Source: Rhizobiales bacterium 65-9
GTDB taxonomy: Bacteria; Pseudomonadota; Alphaproteobacteria; Rhizobiales; Beijerinckiaceae
Assembly (NCBI GenBank): GCA_001899525.1
Contig: MKVY01000036.1
Coordinates: 1 to 43,694, forward strand
Direction of reading: 5' to 3'
Length of the DNA: 43,694 nt
Position numbers and translations under genes: made by a program. The notes beneath the pieces were generated by a model. The model did no database searches. It saw only the letters and a program-made list of their open reading frames with translations, and was not told the origin of the DNA. Positions 16,371 through 24,100 of this stretch are shown here, piece after piece (the stretch's first letter is position 1; every line of letters starts with the position of its first letter).

Positions 16371-16538
16371 ATGCCGGATCACGACACCGCCGTCTGGCTC
16401 TCGAAATCCTACGGGCTTGTCTATCTCGTCGCGTTGTCGCTAGGCGTTCTTCTTTACGTCTATTGGCCCGCCAACCGAAAACGTTTCGATCAGGCCGCTG
16501 AATCGATCATCCGCTACGAGGACAGGCCATGGCGATAG
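16371..16538 (+). CDS. ccoQ: Cytochrome cbb3 oxidase subunit IV, small membrane protein
   Basis: 55 residues. It has one hydrophobic helix (GLVYLVALSLGVLLYVYWP, about 15-33) followed by the typical CcoQ end 'ANRKRFDQAAESIIRYED.PW'. CcoQ stabilises the CcoP-CcoNO contact. The gene starts 3 bp after ccoO and its last 10 bases overlap the start of ccoP in another frame, so translation is probably coupled. Confidence 0.93.
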   Translation: MPDHDTAVWLSKSYGLVYLVALSLGVLLYVYWPANRKRFDQAAESIIRYEDRPWR

Positions 16539-17404
16539 AAGAACGGGACGCGCATAGCGGCTATCTCACCACCGGCCACGAGTGGAACGGAATCAAGGAG
16601 CTCAACACGCCGGTCCCGCGCGCGGTCTATTTTTTCCTGATCGCGACCGCGATTTTTTCCTTTGCCTACTGGGTGCTGATGCCGTCCTGGCCGACAGGCG
16701 TCTCATTTACGCGCGGTCTGCTCGGGAACGATCAGCGCAGCATAGTGGCGAAATCCGTTCGACAGGCGGACCTTGAGCGCGGCGTCTGGACGAAGCGCAT
16801 CGCGTCGGAAAGTTACTCCGCGGTTCAGGCGAATCCCGACCTGATGAAGCTTGTTCGCGAGTCGGGGCGGACGCTGTTCGGAGACAATTGCGCCGCCTGC
16901 CATGGCGCCGACGCTCGCGGCGGCAAAGGCTTCCCGAATCTCACAGCGTCGTCCTGGATCTGGGGCGGCTCGCCGGAGGCGATCGCCGAAACCATTCGCG
17001 TGGGGGTCAATTCCCCTCACAAGGACAGCCGGATTTCGCAGATGCTGGCGTTCGGCCGCAACCAGATGGTGTCGCGCGAAGAGGCGCTGAATGTCGCCGA
17101 ATATGTGCGCTCGCTCTCTGACGCGGGCCCCGTTCGGGAGCCGGCTGGAAAACTCGCCGCCGGCAAGCAGGTTTTCCTGAAGAATTGCGCATCTTGCCAT
17201 GGCGACGACGGCAAGGGCAAAAACGACGTCGGAGCGCCCGATCTCACCGATCGCTCCTGGATTTATGGCGGCGACCTTGAGTCCATCTACCAAACCATCT
17301 GGAACGGTCGTCAGGGTCGGATGCCAAGTTGGGAAAATCGGCTGAGCGATCTCGATCGCAAAATACTGACGCTCTATGTCGTCGATCTGAGGACGCCTCG
17401 ATGA
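16529..17404 (+). CDS. ccoP: Cytochrome cbb3 oxidase subunit III (diheme cytochrome c)
   Basis: 291 residues. The N-terminus HEWNGIKELNTPVPRAV is the CcoP signature, followed by a membrane helix (about 30-50) and two cytochrome c domains with heme motifs CAACH (121-125) and CASCH (220-224). Distal Met residues are available in SRISQMLAFG and GRMPSWENR. It takes electrons from soluble or membrane c-type cytochromes. It overlaps ccoQ by 10 bp and the next small gene by 4 bp (ATGA). Confidence 0.97.
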   Translation: MAIEERDAHSGYLTTGHEWNGIKELNTPVPRAVYFFLIATAIFSFAYWVLMPSWPTGVSFTRGLLGNDQRSIVAKSVRQADLERGVWTKRIASESYSAVQANPDLMKLVRESGRTLFGDNCAACHGADARGGKGFPNLTASSWIWGGSPEAIAETIRVGVNSPHKDSRISQMLAFGRNQMVSREEALNVAEYVRSLSDAGPVREPAGKLAAGKQVFLKNCASCHGDDGKGKNDVGAPDLTDRSWIYGGDLESIYQTIWNGRQGRMPSWENRLSDLDRKILTLYVVDLRTPR

Positions 17405-17613
17405 CGGTCTTGGCGCCGATCGCGACGGGACGGCGAACCATTCTGTGGGTCGCAATCGCGGCGGGTCTTCTTCTATTGGCCGGAGCGAACGCCCATCTCG
17501 TCTATGTCGCGTTGAGATCGCAGCCGGAATGCGTCGCGCACGCCCGCCCCGGGGAAAGCGCGCGCGTTGCCGGAGAGTATAGCGCCGCGAGATCCGCATG
17601 CTCGCCTCTTTAA
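17401..17613 (+). CDS. 70-aa single-helix membrane protein in the cbb3 operon
   Basis: The start codon overlaps the ccoP stop (ATGA), so the gene is translationally coupled to the oxidase. One membrane helix covers about 13-37 (ILWVAIAAGLLLLAGANAHL); it is followed by VYVALRSQPECVAHARPG and a second Cys in SARSAC-like context (SAARSACSP), leaving a short tail with two Cys (44 and 67). I do not recognise it as CcoH, which is longer and has a different periplasmic part, although it takes CcoH's usual place. It may be an assembly factor or accessory subunit; the Cys pair could bind copper or form a disulfide. Function unknown. Confidence 0.75.
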   Translation: MTVLAPIATGRRTILWVAIAAGLLLLAGANAHLVYVALRSQPECVAHARPGESARVAGEYSAARSACSPL

Positions 17614-17647
17614 GCCAGGGCCGCGGCCATCAACCGAAGGAATGTTC

Positions 17648-18442
17648 ATGACGACGATTCCGGCTGTCGCTCCGCCATCGGCTCCCGCGGTCGATCTGAA
17701 TCGGCGCCTGAAGCCGGGCGTGGCTTTCGGATGGCTTGCAGCGGGCTGGCGCGACTTCATCGCGTCGCCGTTGCAGAGCCTCGCCTATGGCTTCATCGTG
17801 TTCGTGATTTCACTCGCGATCATCGGCGGCTTGTTCGCATTCGGGTTGGACTACATTCTTTTTCCTGCGCTCGCCGGCTTCATGGTCGTCGGGCCTGTCC
17901 TGGCCGTCGGCCTCTATGAGAAAAGCCGGCGTCTCGCCGCGGGCGAATCCATCAGCCTCGCGCGGATGATTTTTGTGAAGCCGGCGTCGGCGGGGCAAAT
18001 CCTGTTCGCCGGCGTGCTGCTCTGTCTGCTCATGCTGCTCTGGATGCGCTCCGCCGTCATCATCTACGCCTTGTTTTTCGGCCTGCGTCCTTTTCCGGGG
18101 CTCGATCACGTCGCGCCCATGCTGTTCGCGACGCCGATTGGCTGGGCCATGCTTGTGGTCGGCGGCGCCGTGGGCGGCCTGTTCGCCGCTTTTTCCTTCG
18201 CGATCAGCGCCTTCTCGATCCCGATGCTGCTGAGCCGTCGCGTCGATTCTTTCACCGCCATGGGAACCAGCATGGCGCTCGTCTGGAACAACCTTCCGGT
18301 GATGTTGACCTGGGCCGCGATCGTGCTGGCGCTGTTTCTGGTGAGCGTCGCCACGGGATTGATCGGCCTCATCGTCGTGTTCCCCGTTCTCGGACATGGG
18401 GCGTGGCATGCTTATCGCGCGATCGCGCAACCCGCGGAATAG
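17648..18442 (+). CDS. DUF2189-family integral membrane protein
   Basis: 264 residues from ATG 17648 (GGAATGTTC before it; an upstream in-frame ATG at 17567 lies inside the previous gene). It opens with a Pro/Ala-rich tail, then RRLKPGVAFGWLAAGWRDF, typical of DUF2189, and has about six membrane helices, with the conserved GFMVVGPVLAVGLYEKSRRL and FPVLGHGAWHAYRAI segments. DUF2189 proteins are of unknown function and are often found beside cytochrome oxidase genes. Here it sits between the oxidase structural genes and ccoI, 34 bp after the small protein, which supports a role in oxidase assembly or stability. This is inference from position only. Confidence 0.85.
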   Translation: MTTIPAVAPPSAPAVDLNRRLKPGVAFGWLAAGWRDFIASPLQSLAYGFIVFVISLAIIGGLFAFGLDYILFPALAGFMVVGPVLAVGLYEKSRRLAAGESISLARMIFVKPASAGQILFAGVLLCLLMLLWMRSAVIIYALFFGLRPFPGLDHVAPMLFATPIGWAMLVVGGAVGGLFAAFSFAISAFSIPMLLSRRVDSFTAMGTSMALVWNNLPVMLTWAAIVLALFLVSVATGLIGLIVVFPVLGHGAWHAYRAIAQPAE

Positions 18443-18466
18443 CGCCGGTCGCCGCCGGAGGCCGAT

Positions 18467-20719
18467 ATGAGTTGTTGCGCGACAGGCCTTGCGGTCGAGG
18501 GTATGAAGGATGACGAGATCTTGCTCGCCAGCCGCGCCATCGGCGACGGCCTGAGGCAGAGCGATCTTTCGGTTCCGTCTATCCATTGCGGCGGCTGCAT
18601 CCAAAAGATCGAGCGCGCGCTCGCCGGACTTCCCGGCGTGGAAATGGCCCGCGTCAATCTGTCGACGCGCCGCGTCTCCGTGCAGTGGCGCGACGACGCC
18701 AGGCCGCCGCCGCTGATCGAGACTCTGCACAAGATCGGCTACCAAGCCCATCTGGACGATTCTGTGGTCGGTCGAGATGGCGCAGCGCCGCCTGACCTGA
18801 TCCGCGCGCTCGCGGTCGCCGCCTTTGCGTCAATGAATATCATGCTTTTGTCGGCGTCCGTATGGTCCGGCGCGGACCCGGCCACGCGCGACCTCTTTCA
18901 CTGGATATCTGCGCTGATCGCGCTGCCGACCCTGGCTTACTCCGGCAGGATTTTTTTCGTTTCGGCCTGGGCTGCGCTCCGCCGCGGCCACACGAATATG
19001 GACGTGCCTATTTCGATCGGCGTGCTGCTCGCCTTCGGTCTCAGTCTCTACGAAACCGTCCATGGCGGCCAACACGCCTATTTTGACGCCTCGGTGTCGC
19101 TGCTGTTCTTTCTTCTGATCGGGCGCACGCTCGACCACATGATGCGTGAACGCGCGCGCACGGCGGTGAACGGGCTTGCCCGGCTTGCGCCGCGCGGGGC
19201 GCTTGTGCTTCAGCCTGACGGCGCGAAAATCTATGCGCCATTGAAGGACATCGCGCCCGGCATGACGATCCTGCTTGCGGCGGGAGAGCGCGTTCCCGTC
19301 GATGCGCGCGTTGTGGAGGGGCGATCCGAGCTCGATTGTTCGCTCGTCTCAGGCGAAAGCGTTCCGCAGCCTGCCTCGCCCGGAGCCGATATCCGGGCCG
19401 GAATGCTCAATGTCGCGGCGCCGCTGACGCTTGTCGCCACGGCCTCGGCGAGCGACTCTCTGCTCGCTGAAATGACGCGGATGATGGAGGCGGCGGAATC
19501 CGGCCGCTCCTCCTATCGTCGCATCGCCGATCGGGCGGCGCGCCTCTATGCGCCCGTCGTGCATCTCGCCGCGCTCGCGACCTTCATCGGCTGGATGATC
19601 GCGACAGGCGACGCGCACCGCGCGATCACCGTCGCGATCGCCGTGCTCATCATCACCTGCCCCTGCGCCCTTGGGCTCGCCGTGCCGATGGTGCAGGTGA
19701 TGGCGGCGCGACGCCTGTTCGAGCGCGGCGTCATGATGAAGGACGGCGGCGCTCTCGAACGCCTGGCGGAGATCGACAGCGTGGTGTTCGACAAGACCGG
19801 AACGCTGACCCGAGGCGAGCCTTCACTGATCGAAGACCCATCCGTCGATGATGAAGCGCTGGCGATCGCCGGCGCGCTCGGATCCTTGTCGCGTCACCCC
19901 TACTCGCTCGCGCTGGCTACGGCGGCTCGGCGCCTCGCGCGTCCGGGTCCGATGGCGACTGACGTGTCCGAACATCCGGGCGACGGCGTCGAAGCGTGCA
20001 TCGACGGATCTCTCTACAGACTGGGCCGCCCCGATTGGGCTGCGTCGCCGTCCCTTGTCGATCAACACGCGCAGACCATCCTTGCGCGCGACGGGAAAAT
20101 GCTGGCGGGCTTCCGTTTCGCCGAATCTTTGCGGCCCGGCGCGCGCGAAATGCTCAAGGAATGGATGGCGCAGGGAACGCCGGTGGAAATCCTGTCGGGC
20201 GATCGCGCGGAGCCCGTGCGCCGACTCGCAGACGCGCTCGAAACGCCATACACGGCAAGCGTCACGCCGAAGGAAAAGGCTGAGCGGATCGCGGCGCTCG
20301 TCGCGGCAGGGCGGAAGCCGTTGATGGTTGGAGACGGCTTGAACGACGCGCCTGCGCTCGCCGCGGCGCACGCGTCGATGGCGCCCGCCTCTGCCGCCGA
20401 CGTCGGACGAAACGCCGCGGATTTTGTTTTTCTGCATGACGACCTGCGCGCTGTACCCCAGACATGGAGGATCGCCCGCAGCGCGGCGGCGCTTGTTCGT
20501 CAGAATATGATTCTGGCGGTCGCCTACAACGCGATCGCCCTTCCCGTCGCGATTCTCGGCCACGTGACGCCGCTCATCGCCGCTCTCGCCATGTCCGCGT
20601 CCTCGTTGCTCGTGATCGCCAACGCCTTGCGGCTGGGCGGCGAACGAGTCTTGAAGACGGAAGCCTTCGCCGGCGCGATGGCAGGCTCGCCTCCGCCAGC
20701 CGCGGAGCGCGCGGCATGA
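18467..20719 (+). CDS. ccoI: Copper-exporting P1B-type ATPase of cbb3 assembly
   Basis: 750 residues with a strong CGGAGG site. It has a Cys-rich N-terminus (MSCC), one heavy-metal-associated domain with CGGC at 41-44, membrane helices, the TGE-like SGES loop, the CPC metal site at 398-400, phosphorylation motif DKTGTLT with Asp442, and GDGLNDAPALAAA. CcoI/FixI pumps copper to the periplasmic side for CuB insertion into CcoN. It is followed directly by ccoS, with a 4-bp overlap. Position in the cluster makes the CcoI assignment firmer than the general CopA type. Confidence 0.95.
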   Translation: MSCCATGLAVEGMKDDEILLASRAIGDGLRQSDLSVPSIHCGGCIQKIERALAGLPGVEMARVNLSTRRVSVQWRDDARPPPLIETLHKIGYQAHLDDSVVGRDGAAPPDLIRALAVAAFASMNIMLLSASVWSGADPATRDLFHWISALIALPTLAYSGRIFFVSAWAALRRGHTNMDVPISIGVLLAFGLSLYETVHGGQHAYFDASVSLLFFLLIGRTLDHMMRERARTAVNGLARLAPRGALVLQPDGAKIYAPLKDIAPGMTILLAAGERVPVDARVVEGRSELDCSLVSGESVPQPASPGADIRAGMLNVAAPLTLVATASASDSLLAEMTRMMEAAESGRSSYRRIADRAARLYAPVVHLAALATFIGWMIATGDAHRAITVAIAVLIITCPCALGLAVPMVQVMAARRLFERGVMMKDGGALERLAEIDSVVFDKTGTLTRGEPSLIEDPSVDDEALAIAGALGSLSRHPYSLALATAARRLARPGPMATDVSEHPGDGVEACIDGSLYRLGRPDWAASPSLVDQHAQTILARDGKMLAGFRFAESLRPGAREMLKEWMAQGTPVEILSGDRAEPVRRLADALETPYTASVTPKEKAERIAALVAAGRKPLMVGDGLNDAPALAAAHASMAPASAADVGRNAADFVFLHDDLRAVPQTWRIARSAAALVRQNMILAVAYNAIALPVAILGHVTPLIAALAMSASSLLVIANALRLGGERVLKTEAFAGAMAGSPPPAAERAA

Positions 20720-20874
20720 TCGATTTCTTTTTTCTGGTGCCGATCGCGCTCGGGCTGGGTCTTGTCGGCCTGGGCGCTTTCATGTGGACGCTGCGCAGCG
20801 GACAGTACGACGACCTCGACGGCGCAGCGGAACGGGTTCTGTTCGACGAGAACGACCATCCTTTCAAGCCCTGA
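20716..20874 (+). CDS. ccoS: cbb3 oxidase maturation protein CcoS
   Basis: 52 residues: a membrane helix (FFFLVPIALGLGLVGLGAFM) followed by WTLRSGQYDDLDGAAERVLFD, the strongly conserved CcoS/FixS motif 'W.l.sGQYDDldg.a.RiL.dd'. CcoS is needed for cofactor insertion into the cbb3 oxidase. Its ATG overlaps the ccoI stop. It ends the operon. Confidence 0.96.
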   Translation: MIDFFFLVPIALGLGLVGLGAFMWTLRSGQYDDLDGAAERVLFDENDHPFKP

Positions 20875-21060
20875 ATGAACCTTCCGCTTCCGGTCGCCCT
20901 CGCTTCGCGGCGCCCCGACGACACCTGCGGGATGGAAGTAGACTGTAGACGGCAGCGTTCACCCTCGGCCCGCCCCGCGAAAGCCGAGGCGCGGCGAAGG
21001 GGCGCTATCCTTTGACGCGCGCCGGCTATATCGATTGGCGGGCATCCAAAGGCTCCCGTC

Positions 21061-22311
21061 ATGACCCAGCATCAGCGCATTCCCGCCATCGACCCGGCAA
21101 AGCTCGACCGCCTCGCCGAGGTCGCCGTCAAGGTCGGCCTCCGGCTCGAGCCCGGACAGGATCTGTTCCTCACCGCCCCTGTCGCCGCCCTGCCGCTGGT
21201 GCGGCGCATCGCCGAGCACGCCTACAGGGCCGGCGCCGGGATCGTCACGCCGCTTCTCGCCGACGAGGAGGTCACGGTCGCGCGCTATCGCAACGCGTCT
21301 GACCAGAGCTTCGACCGCGCTCCGGCCTGGCTGTATGAGGGAGTCGCGAAGGCCTTTTCGGCGAACACCGCGCGCCTCGCCATCGTCGGCGACAACCCGA
21401 TGCTTCTGGCGAACGAGGATCCCGCCAAGGTCGCGCGCGCGAGCAAGGCGAATTCCGTCGCTTATCAGCCAGCCCTGGAGAAGATCGCGGGCTTTGACAT
21501 CAACTGGAACATCATCGCCTTCCCCGGCCTGTCCTGGGCGAAGCTTGTGTTTCCGGATGAGACGGACGACGCCGCGGTGACCAAGCTCGCCGATGCGATT
21601 TTCGCCGCCTCGCGCGTCGATCAGGCCGATCCGATCGCGGCGTGGGCCGCGCACAACAAGGCGCTGCGCAGCCGCAGCGCGTGGCTCAACGAGCAGCGCT
21701 TCGAGGCGCTGCATTTCACCGGGCCGGGAACCGATCTCACCATCGGCCTCTCAGACGGCCACGAATGGCAGGGCGGCGAATCCAGGGCGAAGAACGGGAT
21801 CGCCTGCAATCCCAATATTCCGACCGAGGAGGTGTTCACGACCCCGCATGCGCGCCGCGTGTCGGGCCATGTCAGCAGCACGAAACCACTGTCTTATCAG
21901 GGCGCGCTGATCGACAATATTTCGGTGCGCTTCGAGGAAGGCCGCATCGTCGAGGCGAAGGCCTCGCGCGGCGAGGAAGTGCTGAACAAGGTGCTCGACA
22001 CCGACGAGGGATCGCGCCGCCTTGGCGAGGTCGCGCTGGTGCCTCACTCCTCGCCGATCTCGAAGAGCGGGCTCCTGTTCTACAACACGCTCTTTGACGA
22101 GAACGCCTCCTGCCATATCGCGCTCGGCCAGTGCTATTCGAAATGCTTCGTCGATGGCGCGACGCTGACGCCCGAGCAGATCGCCGCGCAAGGCGGCAAC
22201 AAGAGCTTCATCCATATCGACTGGATGATCGGCTCCGACAAGATCGACATCGACGGCGTGCATGCCGACGGCGCCCGCGTTCCCGTGTTCCGCAAGGGCG
22301 AATGGGCGTAG
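21061..22311 (+). CDS. M29-family aminopeptidase (AmpS/AmpT-like metalloprotease)
   Basis: 416 residues. It has the M29 thermophilic-metalloprotease layout: N-terminal domain (LDRLAEVAVKVGLRLEPGQD), linker, and catalytic part with GTDLTIGLSDGHEW, NIPTEEVFTTPHARRVSGHV, the metal-ligand segments LFDENASCHIALGQCYSKCF and the final NKSFIHIDWMIGS. These Glu/His/Asp residues bind two metal ions. The enzyme removes N-terminal residues from peptides in the cytoplasm. It stands alone in its strand context with no evident operon; the start is a clear ATG after a 186-bp gap. Confidence 0.92.
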   Translation: MTQHQRIPAIDPAKLDRLAEVAVKVGLRLEPGQDLFLTAPVAALPLVRRIAEHAYRAGAGIVTPLLADEEVTVARYRNASDQSFDRAPAWLYEGVAKAFSANTARLAIVGDNPMLLANEDPAKVARASKANSVAYQPALEKIAGFDINWNIIAFPGLSWAKLVFPDETDDAAVTKLADAIFAASRVDQADPIAAWAAHNKALRSRSAWLNEQRFEALHFTGPGTDLTIGLSDGHEWQGGESRAKNGIACNPNIPTEEVFTTPHARRVSGHVSSTKPLSYQGALIDNISVRFEEGRIVEAKASRGEEVLNKVLDTDEGSRRLGEVALVPHSSPISKSGLLFYNTLFDENASCHIALGQCYSKCFVDGATLTPEQIAAQGGNKSFIHIDWMIGSDKIDIDGVHADGARVPVFRKGEWA

Positions 22312-22386
22312 GCGCCGACCCGCGCTCCGCTTGGCTGGGCGAAAGGCGCGCCGCCAAGCGATCGAGCGACTGTGGAGCGCGCAGCG

Positions 22387-23031
22387 ATGAGGCGGGACGC
22401 CCGACCTGATCCGGCTGCATTCATCCGCGCGAATCTGCGCGTCGCATCGCCGCGCGCGCTGCCGGAGATACGCCTTTACCTCGCGCATTCCGGCAGCAGA
22501 TTGAGCCGTCTCGCCGGCGCTGATCCGGACGAGCCGCCCTACTGGGCCTATTGCTGGGCCGGCGGGGCGGTGCTGGCGCGTCATCTGCTCGATCATCCGG
22601 AAACGGTCGCGCGCCAGCGCATTCTCGATCTCGGGGCCGGTTGCGGCGTCGTCGCGATCGCCACGGCGAAAGCGGGAGCGTCAGAGGTTGTCGCGATGGA
22701 TATCGACCCGAATGCGGTCGCGGCGGTCGCGCTCAACGCGGCCCTGAACGATGTCGCTGTCGCAGCGCATGCCTGCGATCCGCTGGACGGGCCGCCGCCG
22801 GACGCAGACATGATCCTCGTCGGCGATCTTTTTTACGAGCCCGCGCTGGCCGCGCGCGCAACCGCGTTTCTCGGCCGCTGCGTCGAGGCGGGCAAGACCG
22901 CCCTCATCGGCGATCCCGGCCGCGCCCACTTGCCGCGCGCGCGGCTCGTTCCGCTTTCGCGCTATCCGGCGCCCGATGTCGGCGACGCGCCGGGCGAGGC
23001 GAAGGCGGGCGCCGTCTATCGGTTCAGGTGA
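22387..23031 (+). CDS. Class I SAM-dependent methyltransferase (COG3897 type)
   Basis: 214 residues from ATG 22387; a GTG 15 bp upstream is also possible. The opening DPAAFIRANLRVASPRALPEI, PYWAYCWAGGAVLARHLLDHP, SAM motif I ILDLGAGCGVVAIATAKAGA, acidic DIDPNA, and DMILVGDLFYEP are characteristic of the group related to the electron-transfer-flavoprotein beta lysine methyltransferase and PrmA. The likely target is a protein lysine. It is 75 bp after the aminopeptidase. The biological target is not identifiable. Confidence 0.85.
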   Translation: MRRDARPDPAAFIRANLRVASPRALPEIRLYLAHSGSRLSRLAGADPDEPPYWAYCWAGGAVLARHLLDHPETVARQRILDLGAGCGVVAIATAKAGASEVVAMDIDPNAVAAVALNAALNDVAVAAHACDPLDGPPPDADMILVGDLFYEPALAARATAFLGRCVEAGKTALIGDPGRAHLPRARLVPLSRYPAPDVGDAPGEAKAGAVYRFR

Positions 23032-23041
23032 CGCGCGCGGA

Positions 23042-23599
23042 TCAGGGCTTCTTGCCGGGGAGCGCAGCCATGGGGTGATAGGCCCAGACGGCGCCCGTCA
23101 CGCGATGGTTCGGCGTCGTCTCGACCACGTCGCCATTTGGCAGCGTCTTCTTGGTTTTCGGCCCGAGAAAGGATGTGATGCGCAGGCGATAGCGGCGCAC
23201 GGGGTCGCCTTTCGGCGAATTCTGCTCGAGAATGTCGACGAGGCCCGGCTCGACCACTTTCTCGACGATGGCGGTGTGATGGGGGCGGCTTTCCTTCGTG
23301 GTCCCCTCCGTCTCCCAATCGCCGTTGGGATGGGTGACTCTGGTCTGGGTGTTGTTTTCCCAGACATAGTTGCGGAATTGCAGGATGTCGCCGGCGACGA
23401 CGCCTCGCTGGAGGTCCTTCACGAGAACGCCCCACACATAGTTCTCGTCGTCGCCGACCGGCCCGCCCTTGATCTGGGTGGAGGTCTTGCCGCCGGATTC
23501 AGACAGCGCCGTCTCGACCATCGTCCAGCATTCGCCGTCGCCGATCACGACGCCCAGCTTCTTCACGCTCCATGCGATGATGTCGTCAGAAACGGCCAT
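23042..23599 (-). CDS. Putative cysteine-proteinase-fold protein (BBC1/AIM3- or CHAP-like)
   Basis: 185 residues from ATG 23599 (MAVSDDIIAWSVKKLG); an upstream frame extension at 23650 is not convincing. The layout matches a papain-like/CHAP fold: candidate nucleophile Cys24 in VGDGECWTMVETAL, candidate His107/108 in SRPHHTAIVEKVV, and Gln126/Asn127 in DILEQNS. The middle contains RGVVAGDILQFRNYVWEN, as in CHAP domains ('GDilqf'). I recall similar bacterial and fungal (BBC1/AIM3) proteins, but cannot verify. No signal peptide. It is convergent with the methyltransferase (stops 10 bp apart). The function may be a peptidase or a non-catalytic module. Confidence 0.6.
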   Translation of the reverse strand: MAVSDDIIAWSVKKLGVVIGDGECWTMVETALSESGGKTSTQIKGGPVGDDENYVWGVLVKDLQRGVVAGDILQFRNYVWENNTQTRVTHPNGDWETEGTTKESRPHHTAIVEKVVEPGLVDILEQNSPKGDPVRRYRLRITSFLGPKTKKTLPNGDVVETTPNHRVTGAVWAYHPMAALPGKKP

Positions 23600-23689
23600 G
23601 ACGGACCCTCCCGGCCCAGCGGGCCTCCGCCAGCATGACCATTCTCGCAACGAGAGGGGTGCGCGGGCGCACCTCCCCAGGAGACGGAT

Positions 23690-23717
23690 TTGAATTTTGC
23701 GCCAGACGCTCTATATT
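23690..23717 (+). promoter_or_regulatory. Predicted ssrA promoter
   Basis: TTGAAT (23690-23695), 16-bp spacer, TATATT (23712-23717). The predicted start is at about 23724, just upstream of the acceptor piece of the permuted tmRNA. Confidence 0.6.
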
Positions 23718-23723
23718 CGCTGC

Positions 23724-24040
23724 GCCGTCGCAAGACGGCTATGGCGATAAACGGTCATCGTAATAAACCTATCGGACCCGGGGGCGGTACCCGGCGCCTC
23801 CACCAGAAGGAGATCGCGGTCTCTTTCTGATGGGGGCGAAACAGGATCGACGAGGGCGTAAAGGGTGTTCTTTTGCCCGGCATGATACCGCCGTTATCGG
23901 GTCAAACCTATAGTTGCGAATGACAACTATGCTCCCGTCGCGGTGGCTGCGTAAGCGGTCCCCAAAACGGAACCTAAGTCCTTGCGCTTAGCGGCGTAAG
24001 GCGGGGCTCGGAGGCGCCTGGCAACAGAAGCCTCCACCTT
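23724..24040 (+). ncRNA. ssrA: Transfer-messenger RNA, circularly permuted (two-piece)
   Basis: The acceptor piece comes first and ends with CGCCTCC-A-CCA (23795-23805). After a ~26-nt intervening segment the coding piece begins GGGGGCGAAACAGGAT (23832). The 7-bp acceptor stem pairs GGGGGCG with CGCCTCC, with one G-U. The T-stem is CCGGG/CCCGG (23778-23782 and 23790-23794). The tag reading frame at 23916-23954 encodes ANDNYAPVAVAA then TAA. The 3' end of the coding piece is the GGAGGC...GCCTCC hairpin with GGCAACAGAA at 24010-24035. This permuted form is typical of alphaproteobacteria. The RNA rescues stalled ribosomes and tags nascent chains for proteolysis. The T-loop (GGCGGTA) is not the canonical TTCRANN. 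Exact ends are estimated. Confidence 0.95.
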
Positions 24041-24100
24041 CCTTCTTTCGCTGCCGGGCGGCCTGCTTTACGGTCCGCTGGAATCGCACCACGGATCGCA

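Noticed and set aside
20963-20989. CCTCGGC...GCCGAGG hairpin after ccoS as a terminator
   Set aside because: Only 7-bp arms with a 13-nt loop and no T-tract; common by chance in this GC-rich DNA.
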